Below, in pieces: positions 17,703 to 26,734 of a stretch of 64,000 bases of DNA. How positions within the stretch are numbered: position 1 is the stretch's first letter; each line of letters opens with the position of its first letter. The notes below the pieces were generated by a model. That model did no database searches and was not told the DNA's origin. It worked only from the letters and a program-made list of their open reading frames with translations. A program made the position numbers and the translations under genes. Source of the DNA: Sphingomonas prati (GTDB taxonomy: Bacteria > Pseudomonadota > Alphaproteobacteria > Sphingomonadales > Sphingomonadaceae); contig NZ_BMJP01000001.1 in assembly GCF_014643515.1 (NCBI RefSeq), positions 1,054,001 to 1,118,000 of the forward strand, read 5' to 3'.

Positions 17703-17777
17703 GGGCCTGTAGCTCAATGGTAGAGCCGGCCGCTCATAACGGCTAGGTTGCGGGTTCGAATCCTGCCGGGCCCACCA
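17703..17777 (+). tRNA. tRNA with CAU anticodon, probably tRNA-Ile2 (lysidine-type) or elongator tRNA-Met
   Basis: A full cloverleaf of 75 bases with encoded CCA: acceptor GGGCCTG/CGGGCCC (one G-U), D stem GCTC/GAGC, anticodon loop CTCATAA, T stem GCGGG/CCTGC with TTCGAAT loop. The C4-G69 and C5-G68 acceptor pairs match the pairs known to be read by the lysidine synthase TilS in tRNA-Ile2, which favours Ile2 over Met; E. coli elongator Met has U4-A69 and A5-U68. Confidence 0.95.
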
Positions 17778-18069
17778 GCATCGAAACTGCTATGCGCTGA
17801 CCGGTCCGGGCCACGGCATAGGACAACGTAATAGCCATTCGCGTCCGACAATAGTAACGTTGCCCGGAAGAACAGCCCGGCAAAAACCATTACGATTTTG
17901 TCACATAGTCTTCACAATGCCGCGTTAGCCCTGCGTTCGGTAAGAAAACGATCCGATCCCGCAACTGGAAACGCGCCCTGGCTGGCCCGACGGATCGACC
18001 GTCGTCGTCCCCATTGTGGTGGTCGCGTCCCGTTCGGGCTCGGGCTCGGGCTTCAGGGGATGAGTGGCC

Positions 18070-21000
18070 ATGGACCTTTCAAACTATACGCGCGTCGCCA
18101 CTTACGACCTGCCGGAACCCACGCGGACGACCGCCCCGACCGGCAACCTGCTGGCGCAGGAGGCTTCTGGCGTCGCCTATAACCGCGACACCAACACGCT
18201 GTTCATCGTCGGCGACGGCGGCACCTCCGTCACGCAGGTCAGCCTGACCGGCCAGTTCATCGACACCATGACCCTCGCACAGGGCAGCAGCCCGCAAGGC
18301 ACGACCTTCTACGACAGCGAAGGCATCACCTATATCGGCGGCGGCAAGTTCGTCTTTACCGAGGAACGCACCCGCCAGGTCGTCGAATTCACCTACGCCC
18401 CCGGCACCACGCTGACGCGCGAAGCGGCACGCACCGTCGATCTCGGCACCGACATCGGCAATGTCGGGCTCGAGGGGCTCAGCTACGATCCGCTTACCGG
18501 CGGCTACATCGTGGTGAAGGAAAAGGATGCGCTCGGCATCTTCCAGACCAATATCGACTTCGCGGCCGGCACCGCAACCAACGGCTCGGCGACCACGGTC
18601 AACTCGACCAACCTGTTCGATCCGGCCCGCATCGGCACGACCGACCTGTCGGACATCTATGCGCTGTCCAACTATGCCGCCGCCGTCGGCACCGCGGACG
18701 AAAGCCGCCTGCTCGTCCTGAGCCAGGAATCGGGCCGGATCGTCGAGGTCGGACGCGACGGCACCGTCTACAGCTCGCTCCAGCTCGTCGCACCCGCGAC
18801 GCCCAGCGGCATCGACCTTGCCGCCATGACGGTCGAAGGCATCACCGTCGACAGCGCCGGCCGCATCTACCTGGTCAGCGAAGAAGGCGGCGGCGACATC
18901 GATCACCCGCAGCTCTGGGTCTACGCGCCCAACTCGACCGGCGGCGCGAACCTCGCCCCCACCGGCGTGACGCTCAGCAACCCGACCGCTGCGCTGCTTG
19001 AAAACAGCAACACCGCGGACCGCATCAAGGTCGCCGATATCGCGGTCGCCGACGATGGTCAGGGCACGAACCAGCTCACCGTCACCGGTGCCGACGCCGC
19101 CGCGTTCGAACTGTCCGGCAACGCGCTGTATCTGAAGGGCGGCACCACGCTCGATTTCGAGACGAAGGCCAGCTTCTCGGTCGCCGTGAACGTCGACGAC
19201 ACGACGGTCGGCGCTACACCGGACGCGAGTGTCGCCTACACGCTGAACGTCACCAACGTCGTCAACGAGGCCGCCGCCGGCACCGTGGCCATCACCGAGG
19301 TCGCACCCTGGGCCAGCAGCAGCCGCTCCGGCGCGGACTGGTTCGAACTGACCAACACCGGCTCCACCGCGATCGACGTCACCGGCTGGAAGTTCGACGA
19401 CAACAGCTACTCCTCGACCAATGCCGTCGCACTGTCGGGCGTCACCACCATCGCCGCCGGCGAATCCGCCATCTTCCTAGAAGGTGGCGCCGCGCAGGTC
19501 GCGACGTTCGCCAACATCTGGTTCGGCGGCACCGTGCCCGCCGGCGTCCAGATCGGAACCTACACCGGCGCGGGTGTCGGCCTGTCGAACGGTGGCGACG
19601 CCGCCAACGTGTTCGACGCGGCCGGCACGCTGAAAGCCAGCGTGACGTTCGGCGCCTCGCCCAGCGGCCCCTACGCCACTTTCGACAATGCGGCGCAGGT
19701 CAACAGCACGTCGCTGGTCAACCATGCGACGATCTCGACCTTCGCCACCGCGGGCACCAACGGCGCGTTCGTCGCGCCCGGGGACGCCACCGAAACCGGT
19801 TCGCCCGGCACGATCGGCGGCGTCGCGGCGCCGGTCAACCGCGCACCCAGCGCGATCGGCCTGACGGGTGAGATCACCACCCTGCCCGACACGACGAGCA
19901 CCGACGCCCGCGTCAAGATCGCCTCCGTCATCGTCACGGACGACGGCCTCGGCACCAACGGCCTGACGCTGTCCGGCGCCGATGCCGGTGCATTCGAAGT
20001 CGACGCGACCGGCCTCTATCTCAAGGCCGGCCAGGACCTCGATGCCAATGTGAAGGCGCGTTACGACGTCACCGTCAATGTCGACGACGTCACGGTCGGC
20101 ACGACGCCGGACGCCAGCGTGCGTTTCTCGCTCGATCTGACCGCCGACACGACCGGCCAGCTGCGCGTCACCGAAGTTGCCCCATGGTCCAGCGGCAACA
20201 GCCCGGTCCAGGCCGACTGGTTCGAAGTGACCAACACCGGCACCGCCGCGGTTAACATCACAGGCTGGAAATTCGACGACAGCAGCCGCGCCTTTGCAAA
20301 CGCCGTCGCGTTGAGCGGCGTCACCAGCATCGCCGCGGGTGAATCGGTCATCTTCCTCGAAACCGCGACCGCCGCCACGACGGTGCAGAGTTTCATCGAC
20401 ACCTGGTTCGCCGGCACCGCACCGGCCGGGCTTCAGTTCGGCACCTACACCGGCGGCGGCGTCGGCCTGTCTACCGGCGGCGATGCCGTGACGCTCTTTA
20501 ACGCCTCGGGCGTGGTGCAGGCCGGCGTCACGTTCGGCGCGTCGCCCGCGGGTCCGTACCCAACGTTCGACAATGGCGCCGCGCTCGATAACGCGACGAT
20601 CGCAACGCTCAGCGCCGACGGCGTCCGCGGTGCTTTCGCCGCCGCCCGCGACAGCGCGGAAATCGGCTCGCCCGGCACGATCCTCGCTCTTGAGACGGTC
20701 GGCGTGACGCTCACCGGAACTGACGGCGCAGACCGACTCGGCGGCACCACGGGGTCGGACATGCTGGTCGGCCTCGCCGGTGACGACGTGCTCATCGGCG
20801 GCGCCGGCAGCGATCGCATGTCGGGCGGCAACGATACCGACTACCTCGACGGCGGTGACGGGATTGATCGTCTCGACGGCGATGCCGGGAACGATACGCT
20901 GCTAGGCCAGGCCGGCAACGACACGCTCATCGGCTCTACCGGCCTCGACCGACTATCCGGCGGCGCCGGTGCCGACTATCTCGACGGCGGCGACGATGCC

Positions 21001-21507
21001 GATCGTCTTGACGGTGATGCGGGCGACGACACGCTGCTGGGCCAGAACGGCAACGACACGCTGATCGGCAGCGACGGCGTCGATTTCCTGTCGGGCGGCG
21101 AGGGTGCCGACTATCTCGACGGCGGTGTCGGCGCCGACCAGCTCGTCGGCGACGCCGGTGATGACATCCTGCTGGGTCAGGACGGCAACGACACGATGCT
21201 CGGCGGCGCAGGCAACGACTATTTCGATGGCGGTGCCGGCAACGACTATATCGACGGTGGTGCCGGCAACGACACGATCGTCGCGGGGCTCGGCAACGAC
21301 ATCCTGATCGGTGGCGAAGGGCGCGACACCGTCGCACTTGCCGGTAGCGTCGTCGACTTCAGCTTCCAGTCGATCGGCGGCGGCTTCTCGGCCACCAACC
21401 TCGCCACCGGCGCCGTCACGCAGGTCTTCGGCGTCGAGGAAGTGACCTTCGCCCTTGATATGATGCTGCCCACCCCGGTGACCTCGCTCGACTACGTCGC
21501 AGGCTAA
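18070..21507 (+). CDS. RTX-type secreted protein with SdiA-regulated-like propeller and duplicated lamin-tail modules
   Basis: 1145 residues, acidic, with no N-terminal signal peptide. Domains in order: an SdiA-regulated/esterase-like beta-propeller (about 1-290), a cadherin-like repeat (294-395), a lamin-tail-like domain (402-585), then a second copy of the pair (cadherin-like 590-690, lamin-tail 695-870), and tandem GGxGxDxLxG calcium-binding nonapeptides (876-1090). The last 50 residues would hold the uncleaved type I secretion signal. The paired copies share TGWKFDD and NAVALSGV. No type I exporter genes are in the window. The ATG at 18070 follows AGGGGA; a GTG two codons earlier is possible. 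A terminator follows the stop. Likely extracellular, role unknown. Confidence 0.88.
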   Translation: MDLSNYTRVATYDLPEPTRTTAPTGNLLAQEASGVAYNRDTNTLFIVGDGGTSVTQVSLTGQFIDTMTLAQGSSPQGTTFYDSEGITYIGGGKFVFTEERTRQVVEFTYAPGTTLTREAARTVDLGTDIGNVGLEGLSYDPLTGGYIVVKEKDALGIFQTNIDFAAGTATNGSATTVNSTNLFDPARIGTTDLSDIYALSNYAAAVGTADESRLLVLSQESGRIVEVGRDGTVYSSLQLVAPATPSGIDLAAMTVEGITVDSAGRIYLVSEEGGGDIDHPQLWVYAPNSTGGANLAPTGVTLSNPTAALLENSNTADRIKVADIAVADDGQGTNQLTVTGADAAAFELSGNALYLKGGTTLDFETKASFSVAVNVDDTTVGATPDASVAYTLNVTNVVNEAAAGTVAITEVAPWASSSRSGADWFELTNTGSTAIDVTGWKFDDNSYSSTNAVALSGVTTIAAGESAIFLEGGAAQVATFANIWFGGTVPAGVQIGTYTGAGVGLSNGGDAANVFDAAGTLKASVTFGASPSGPYATFDNAAQVNSTSLVNHATISTFATAGTNGAFVAPGDATETGSPGTIGGVAAPVNRAPSAIGLTGEITTLPDTTSTDARVKIASVIVTDDGLGTNGLTLSGADAGAFEVDATGLYLKAGQDLDANVKARYDVTVNVDDVTVGTTPDASVRFSLDLTADTTGQLRVTEVAPWSSGNSPVQADWFEVTNTGTAAVNITGWKFDDSSRAFANAVALSGVTSIAAGESVIFLETATAATTVQSFIDTWFAGTAPAGLQFGTYTGGGVGLSTGGDAVTLFNASGVVQAGVTFGASPAGPYPTFDNGAALDNATIATLSADGVRGAFAAARDSAEIGSPGTILALETVGVTLTGTDGADRLGGTTGSDMLVGLAGDDVLIGGAGSDRMSGGNDTDYLDGGDGIDRLDGDAGNDTLLGQAGNDTLIGSTGLDRLSGGAGADYLDGGDDADRLDGDAGDDTLLGQNGNDTLIGSDGVDFLSGGEGADYLDGGVGADQLVGDAGDDILLGQDGNDTMLGGAGNDYFDGGAGNDYIDGGAGNDTIVAGLGNDILIGGEGRDTVALAGSVVDFSFQSIGGGFSATNLATGAVTQVFGVEEVTFALDMMLPTPVTSLDYVAG

Positions 21508-21517
21508 GGCTCTAGGG

Positions 21518-21549
21518 CGCGACTGCCGGTCCACGGATCGGCAGTCGCG
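21518..21549 (+). terminator. Terminator of the RTX gene
   Basis: An 11-bp perfect stem CGCGACTGCCG/CGGCAGTCGCG with a 10-base loop, followed by TTCATTT, ten bases after the stop codon. Confidence 0.7.
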
Positions 21550-21977
21550 TTCATTTCGCATCGGTCTAAAACGTGGCCTGGCGGTTCTGACTTAGGCTGT
21601 CGCGCAACAAGCCCGGCATGATGCCGGAGACACTGCTGGCGTAACCCGTTGCCGCGAGAAATGGCGTCGATATTGCACCGCGCGGACGGTCGCCGTGCCA
21701 AGCGCTCGTGAAGCAGGCGGTCCAGACTGGGACGGGTCCTCCGAACACGAGCCCCGCCCTTTGGCTGACAAATCAGTCTCAGAATATGGCGCCTGTCGCG
21801 ACGCCGGCAGCAGTGCTGAACGCCATGAGCTTCGGGCCTACGCTAGCCGAAGCGCCTCGCAGCGTACCTCTAAGTCTCGCGCCAAGCGCCTCGCGAAGAA
21901 CCTGAGGAACCGCTGCGCTTCTCAACGCTCCGGCTAGAAACGATTTTACCCCGAGGTTCAGAATCACCCCTGCCGCA
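21550..21977. other. 428-bp stretch with no recognisable gene
   Basis: Several short open frames exist on both strands but none shows a conserved motif, a ribosome site or the strong G/C third-position pattern of neighbouring genes. The composition seems slightly less GC-rich than around it. It may be a decayed gene or a simple spacer. Confidence 0.5.
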
Positions 21978-22196
21978 TCAGCTTGAGAGCCAAGCACTCT
22001 CCGCGTCGTCGACCGCTTCGAACATATCGCCTTCCGCCATCATTTCGCGCAGGCGGCCGCGGACCGCTTCCGGATCGCCGGCCTTCGGGAATTTCGGGTC
22101 GGACCGCGCCGCCTTGGCCAGATCACCGACCCAGCCCTCGCGGTCCTTCTGCTGCAGCAACCAGCCGCCGAACGTCTCGCCCTGATCATTCGTCAT
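21978..22196 (-). CDS. YozE SAM-like fold protein
   Basis: A 72-residue protein matching the small YozE_SAM_like family: FGGWLLQQKDREGWVGDLAKAA is the typical opening, followed by DPEAVRGRLREM and an acidic tail. Members are short helical proteins of unknown function. AAAGG precedes the ATG by about eleven bases. Confidence 0.75.
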   Translation of the reverse strand: MTNDQGETFGGWLLQQKDREGWVGDLAKAARSDPKFPKAGDPEAVRGRLREMMAEGDMFEAVDDAESAWLSS

Positions 22197-22262
22197 TCGC
22201 GTGGTGCCTTTCCGGTCCGCAATGGGTGGAGCCTACCACCCGCGCACCGCGCCGTCGCCCCT

Positions 22263-23948
22263 TCAGGCGTTCTCCGCCTCGGTCTCCATCACCGCGAACG
22301 GCAGCCGCAGCACGAACCGCGTCTCCTCGATCACCAGGCTCCCGCCCGCCGCATTGGCCAGGTTGCGGATCAGTCGCAGTGAGAAGCCAAGCCCCAGCAG
22401 CGGCCCGTCCGGCCAGTCCCCGTCCGGCGCATAGCCCGGGTCGAGCAACGCGCGCTCGTCCCGCCCCGCCAGCCGGCGCGGACGCGACACGATAAACAGC
22501 ACCCCGCGCACCCCCTCGGGCTCCAGCGTCACCGCGACCCGCTCGTCACGCTCCGCCAGCCCGACCGCGGCCGCCACCAAGCGCGACACCATGCGGTCGA
22601 ACACGACGCCGTCGCCGCACCGTCCGCCCAGCCCCGGCGTGATCGTCAGGTCGATCGCCGACACCCCGTCCGCGCCAGCATGGCGCGCGACGATATCCGC
22701 CAGCTGCGTCGCCGGGTCGATCCGTCCGCCCCCGAGCGTCAGCCGCTCCGCCTCGATCCGCGCGGCCATATCAAGATCGTCGATCGCCGACACCAGCCGC
22801 CGTCCGTCGTCCGAAATCGCACCGGCTCGCGCCCGATAATCCTCGCCGACCGGCCCGAGCATCTCCGCCGCGATCATGTCCGCGAACCCGACGATCGCGT
22901 TCAGCGGCGTCCGCAGTTCATGGACCAGCTGGCGCAGCGAATCAGGGGCCATCGACACGCCCAGCATCGCGGCGTCGCGCGGTGCCGCCACCGCGATCTC
23001 GTCGGCGCGCGGCCGCCGCGCCGTGCCGCGATAGCCCAGGAAGCGCCCGTCGACCGGCGCGAACAACGGCACTGCCGAAATCCGCCAGTCGCCCGCCGCC
23101 GGCCCTGACCCAGCCACCGACAACCGGGCGTCGCGGAACGGACTCCGCCGGCGGAACGCGCCCGCGACATGCCCGTCCACCCCGTGCCCGGCGTTCAGCG
23201 CAGCGGCCCGCGCGAGCGTCTCGCCGACGATCGCCTCGCGCGGCGCACCTTCGATCCAGACAATCACGCCGTCCGCCCCGGCCTCGAACCGGAAACCTGT
23301 CGCGGGCGGTACGGCCGGCGTCGTCACCGGAAACGGTCGCTCGCGACGATAGGCATCGATCCGCTTGACCAGATCGCTGATCGACACGCCGATCGGATTG
23401 GCCGCAACCATGTCCGGCGCGCGCTCGATGGCCGCAACCGTCGCCGGCGCCACGGGGACCTCCGTATCAGCCTCGCCGTCGGGCGCGCCCAGCACGAGGT
23501 CGGTTGCCCCGAACGTCGCCAGCGCACGCCGCGTCTCGGCATCCAGATCGCGGCGATGGCGCAACATGCCGCGCATCGTCGGCGACAATCTCGGCAGCAC
23601 CGCGTCCCACGTTGCATCCGCCAGTCGCGCAGTCGACAGGATCGGCGCGGCGATCGCCGGCACATCCTCCGCGAACAGCAACACCAGCGCCGCGGGCAGA
23701 CGCCGTCCCGCCAGCGACCGCGCGCACCGCGCCCTAAGCTCGGCCGGCACCGCACTCCGCACCGCACGCAGATACGCATAACCGCGATCGGTATTGTCGC
23801 CGCCACGGCCCTGCGCAATCAGGTCGACCACCTGCCGCCACGCCGCCGATCGCGCCGCGTCGGTGGCCGGTCCCTGGTCCAGCACGGTGCCGATCATGTC
23901 GTCGTAACGCACCGGCGGCGATTCCTCGAATAACTGGCGACCCTGCAC
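22263..23948 (-). CDS. Atypical sensor histidine kinase with helical HEAT-like N-terminus
   Basis: 561 residues, no membrane segment. Residues about 25-150 form repeating helices (RRLPAALVLLFAEDVPAIAAPIL) of the kind found in DUF2336-like proteins. A PAS-like middle region (about 220-330) precedes a dimerisation/phosphoacceptor domain with the H-box LVHELRTPLNAIVGFADMI. The ATP-binding domain is divergent: the N-box position reads SRLVAAAVGLAERDE without the Mg-binding Asn, while a G2-like LGLGFSLRLIRNLA is present. It may phosphorylate poorly or work as a phosphatase or scaffold. The first codon is GTG (23948); an ATG at 23897 is the alternative. No response regulator gene is adjacent. Divergent from the Lrp gene. 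Confidence 0.82.
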   Translation of the reverse strand: MQGRQLFEESPPVRYDDMIGTVLDQGPATDAARSAAWRQVVDLIAQGRGGDNTDRGYAYLRAVRSAVPAELRARCARSLAGRRLPAALVLLFAEDVPAIAAPILSTARLADATWDAVLPRLSPTMRGMLRHRRDLDAETRRALATFGATDLVLGAPDGEADTEVPVAPATVAAIERAPDMVAANPIGVSISDLVKRIDAYRRERPFPVTTPAVPPATGFRFEAGADGVIVWIEGAPREAIVGETLARAAALNAGHGVDGHVAGAFRRRSPFRDARLSVAGSGPAAGDWRISAVPLFAPVDGRFLGYRGTARRPRADEIAVAAPRDAAMLGVSMAPDSLRQLVHELRTPLNAIVGFADMIAAEMLGPVGEDYRARAGAISDDGRRLVSAIDDLDMAARIEAERLTLGGGRIDPATQLADIVARHAGADGVSAIDLTITPGLGGRCGDGVVFDRMVSRLVAAAVGLAERDERVAVTLEPEGVRGVLFIVSRPRRLAGRDERALLDPGYAPDGDWPDGPLLGLGFSLRLIRNLANAAGGSLVIEETRFVLRLPFAVMETEAENA

Positions 23949-24087
23949 GCGAGCCCGCCCTGGATGTTCGGTAACCGGAACCGGACTCGGTGGGAACCAT
24001 GTATTTCACCCTGTCACATTACAGGACGATTCCAGTGGCTTGATAGATTATTCCAATTCCGGGCCAGATAGGTATAGGCTGCCCATT

Positions 24088-24567
24088 ATGGCCAATCGCT
24101 ACCCCCTGGACTCGATCGACCGCACGATCCTGACGTCATTGCAGGCGGAGGGTCGCATCACGAATGTCGATCTCGCCCGCCGCGCCGGCCTGACCGCGCC
24201 TCCCTGCCTGCGCCGCGTCCGCGCGCTGGAGGAGGCCGGGATCGTCGAGGGTTACCACGCAAAGCTTAACGCCGCGTCGCTCGGCTACGGCATCATGGTG
24301 TTCGCGCTCGTTTCGCTCCGGTCGCAGGCGGAGGAGGATCTGCGCGCGTTCGAAGCGCACATGGTCGCCCTGCCCCAAGTCCGCGAGTGTCACATGCTGA
24401 ACGGCGAGATCGACTTCATCGTCAAGATCGTCGCCCACGACCTGCAGGCATTCCAGCTGTTCCTGACCTCCGAACTCACCACCGCCCCGCACGTCGCCAG
24501 CGTCAAGACATCGCTCACGATCCGCACCGCAAAGGACGAGAGCGGCATCCCCGTCGACCCGGAATAA
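24088..24567 (+). CDS. Lrp/AsnC family transcriptional regulator
   Basis: 159 residues: an N-terminal winged helix-turn-helix (LDSIDRTILTSLQ...VDLARRAGLTAPPCLRRVRALE, broken here for brevity) and a C-terminal RAM ligand-binding domain (IMVFALVSLRS, ECHMLNGEIDFIVKIV). Members act as octamers that sense amino acids. The ATG at 24088 is preferred over an upstream ATG at 24040 because family proteins begin just before LDSIDR. The target is unknown; no amino-acid gene is next to it. Confidence 0.9.
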   Translation: MANRYPLDSIDRTILTSLQAEGRITNVDLARRAGLTAPPCLRRVRALEEAGIVEGYHAKLNAASLGYGIMVFALVSLRSQAEEDLRAFEAHMVALPQVRECHMLNGEIDFIVKIVAHDLQAFQLFLTSELTTAPHVASVKTSLTIRTAKDESGIPVDPE

Positions 24568-24573
24568 CCCCAG

Positions 24574-24602
24574 CCGTTCCCCGGCGCAGGCCGGGGCCTA
24601 GA
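24574..24602. repeat. Dispersed palindromic repeat, copy 2
   Basis: GTTCCCCGGCGCAGGCCGGG followed by GCCTAG, between the convergent Lrp gene and xthA. Differs from copy 1 by one base in the loop. Confidence 0.75.
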
Positions 24603-24622
24603 TAAGACCGCGCCCCAAGCCT

Positions 24623-25399
24623 CTACCGCAACGTGATCCAGGTCGGTGCGTGATCCGACGCCTTCTCCTTCCCCCGCGTGGCCTTGTCGACGCCCGCATC
24701 GACCAGCCGGTCCGCCGCCATCGGGCTCAGCAGCAGGTGATCGATCCGGAACCCCGCGTCGCGCGCCCAGGCCCCGGCCTGATAATCCCAGAATGTATAG
24801 ACCGGCCCGTTCGGGTGCCGGGCGCGGATCGCATCGGTCCAGCCCTGGAACCGCAACCGCCGGAACGCCGCCTGCGACTCCGGCTGCAACAACGCATCGC
24901 TCGCCATCGCGCGCACCGAAAACGTGTCGTCATGCGTGCTCGTCGGGATCACGTTATAGTCGCCGGCCAGCACCACCGGATGCTCGGTCGCCAGCAACGA
25001 CGCGGCATGATCGATCAGCCGATCGAACCAGGCCAGCTTGTAGTCGAACTTAGGCCCCGGCTGCGGATTGCCGTTGGGCAGGTAGATCGACGCCACGATC
25101 ACGCCGTTCACCGCCGCTTCCAGATAGCGGCTCTGCGCCGGATCCGGATCGTCGGGCAGGCCGCGCCGCGTCTCCACCGGGTCGGTCCCGCGAGCCAGGA
25201 TCGCAACGCCGTTGAACCCCTTCTGACCGTGCCAGATCGCGCCATACCCGGCCGCGCGGATCTCGGCTTCCGGGAAACTGTCGTCCTGCGCCTTCAATTC
25301 CTGCAGGCACGCGACGTCGGGCTGAGTCTCCTCCAGCCATTCGAGCAGTCGGGGGAGGCGCGCACGCACGCCGTTGATGTTGAAAGTCGCGATCTTCAT
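24623..25399 (-). CDS. xthA: Exodeoxyribonuclease III (AP endonuclease)
   Basis: Mg-dependent exonuclease and abasic-site endonuclease of base-excision repair. 258 residues. Motifs: FNINGVRARL (start), LQELKAQDDSFP (metal-binding Glu), GDYNVIPT, DYQAGAWARDAGFRIDHLL and the C-terminal SDHAPTW with the catalytic His. The ATG at 25399 is used; a GTG two codons upstream is not needed. It lies 41 bp after erpA on the same strand. Confidence 0.95.
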   Translation of the reverse strand: MKIATFNINGVRARLPRLLEWLEETQPDVACLQELKAQDDSFPEAEIRAAGYGAIWHGQKGFNGVAILARGTDPVETRRGLPDDPDPAQSRYLEAAVNGVIVASIYLPNGNPQPGPKFDYKLAWFDRLIDHAASLLATEHPVVLAGDYNVIPTSTHDDTFSVRAMASDALLQPESQAAFRRLRFQGWTDAIRARHPNGPVYTFWDYQAGAWARDAGFRIDHLLLSPMAADRLVDAGVDKATRGKEKASDHAPTWITLR

Positions 25400-25440
25400 C
25401 GGCACTGTCTAGCGCCCGGGCCACGCGAATGCAGCCCGTG

Positions 25441-25767
25441 TCAGACGGAAAAGCTGGTCCCGCATCCACATCCGGACGCCGCGTTCGGATTGGTAACCCG
25501 GAAGGCCGACCCACCGAGCGAATCGAAGAAATCGACGGCGCTGCCGCGCACCAGGTCGAGGCTCATCGGATCTACCACCAGCGTCACGCCATCGCGCGTT
25601 GCCGCGGTGTCGTCGCTCTCGATCAGGTCGGCCAGGCCGAACTTGTACTGGAAACCGGCGCATCCGCCGCCGTCGACCGCCAGGCGCAGGATCGCCGGCT
25701 TGCCCTGCCGCTCCGCGATCAGGGAAACGCGCTTCGCAGCGGATGGGGTCAGGTCGATGTCAGGCAT
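25441..25767 (-). CDS. erpA: Iron-sulfur cluster insertion protein (ErpA/HesB type)
   Basis: A-type carrier that hands Fe-S clusters to target proteins. 108 residues. The three cluster-binding cysteines are present in GGGCAGFQY and in SGCGCGTSFSV at the C-terminus. Possibly co-transcribed with the M23 peptidase upstream (38 bp) and xthA downstream (41 bp). The symbol erpA is by overall resemblance; assignment within the A-type family is less certain. Confidence 0.92.
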   Translation of the reverse strand: MPDIDLTPSAAKRVSLIAERQGKPAILRLAVDGGGCAGFQYKFGLADLIESDDTAATRDGVTLVVDPMSLDLVRGSAVDFFDSLGGSAFRVTNPNAASGCGCGTSFSV

Positions 25768-25805
25768 GGTGTAAAGATAAGCGCGGGTCACCCCCGCTGC
25801 AACGC

Positions 25806-26531
25806 TTACTCGCCGATCGGGCCGCCCATCGACGCGAGCTGCGTGTTGCCCGTCGTGCGCTTCTCGAACGATGCGACATATTCGGCGGACCGCAGATACG
25901 GCACCGGGTTCACCGCGCGACCGTCGATCCGCACTTCGTAATGCAGGTGGCTGCCGGTCGAACGGCCGGTCGAGCCCATCAGGCCGATCAGCTGGCCGCG
26001 GTGGACCCGCGTGTTCGGCGACACCAGGATCTTCGACATGTGGCCGTAGCGCGTCTCCATGCCCGACCCGTGGCTGATCTGGACGAGGTTGCCGTAGCCA
26101 TTGCCCCAGCCCGCCTTGTTCACGACGCCGTCGGCGGTCGCATAGATCGGCGTGCCGGTCGGGCCGGCCAGATCGATGCCGGCATGCATCGCCGCGCTGT
26201 GACGGAACGGATCGGACCGCACGCCGAACCCGCTGGTGAAATTCAGCGACGTCAACGTCACCGGGCGAAGCGACGGGACGCTCACCTGCGGACTGCCCGG
26301 CAGCGTCACGACACCCGACTGCGCGAACGCATCGGCCCGCTTCCAGTTGGTAAACAGCGCCTTGAATTGCGCATCCGCCGGCTGTGCCTGCGTGTCCGTA
26401 TCGACCGCCTCGTAACCACCGTCCATCGCCGCACCATCCTGGGGAGTGGCCCCCGCCGCGGTGGCCATCATGCAGGCCGCCGCACACAGGAACCGGATGG
26501 ACGAAGCGACGTTGGATGCGGTGAAGGTCAT
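25806..26531 (-). CDS. Exported M23 family metallopeptidase
   Basis: A LytM-type zinc peptidase or divisome activator acting on peptidoglycan in the periplasm. 241 residues with an N-terminal signal peptide (hydrophobic about 10-27). The zinc ligands are visible in MHAGIDLAGPTGT (HxxxD) and GSHLHYEVRIDG (HxH), with RYGHMSKI between. All expected ligands are present, so it is probably catalytically active. GGGGA precedes the ATG. Confidence 0.93.
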   Translation of the reverse strand: MTFTASNVASSIRFLCAAACMMATAAGATPQDGAAMDGGYEAVDTDTQAQPADAQFKALFTNWKRADAFAQSGVVTLPGSPQVSVPSLRPVTLTSLNFTSGFGVRSDPFRHSAAMHAGIDLAGPTGTPIYATADGVVNKAGWGNGYGNLVQISHGSGMETRYGHMSKILVSPNTRVHRGQLIGLMGSTGRSTGSHLHYEVRIDGRAVNPVPYLRSAEYVASFEKRTTGNTQLASMGGPIGE

Positions 26532-26656
26532 TCAGTCCCCGGTAGTCAGCGCACCGTGGCGCATTCGCCTAGGGTGCTGGAAGATCAGGTCGTTTGCGGG
26601 AATTTGAAAAAGTTCCCGGCTGCGTGATTTCCTACTGCGGGATACTCCGGTGGTTG

Positions 26657-26680
26657 GAAACCCCGACCATTCGGGGTTTC
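26657..26680 (-). terminator. Hairpin downstream of bcp
   Basis: GAAACCCCGA and TCGGGGTTTC make a perfect 10-bp stem with a 4-base loop, 54 bp beyond the bcp stop on the minus strand. No long T tract. Confidence 0.5.
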
Positions 26681-26734
26681 GCCAAAGCGTCCGGATCGTG
26701 CGGTCAGTCGTTTCGACGAACGAAAATCCCGGGT

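Noticed and set aside
21550-21977. Possible transposase remnant after the RTX gene
   Set aside because: Short frames gave no recognisable transposase motif, and no terminal inverted repeats or target duplications were seen.
24040-24087. Longer N-terminus for the Lrp regulator
   Set aside because: The extra 16 residues do not resemble the family, whose members start just before the helix-turn-helix.
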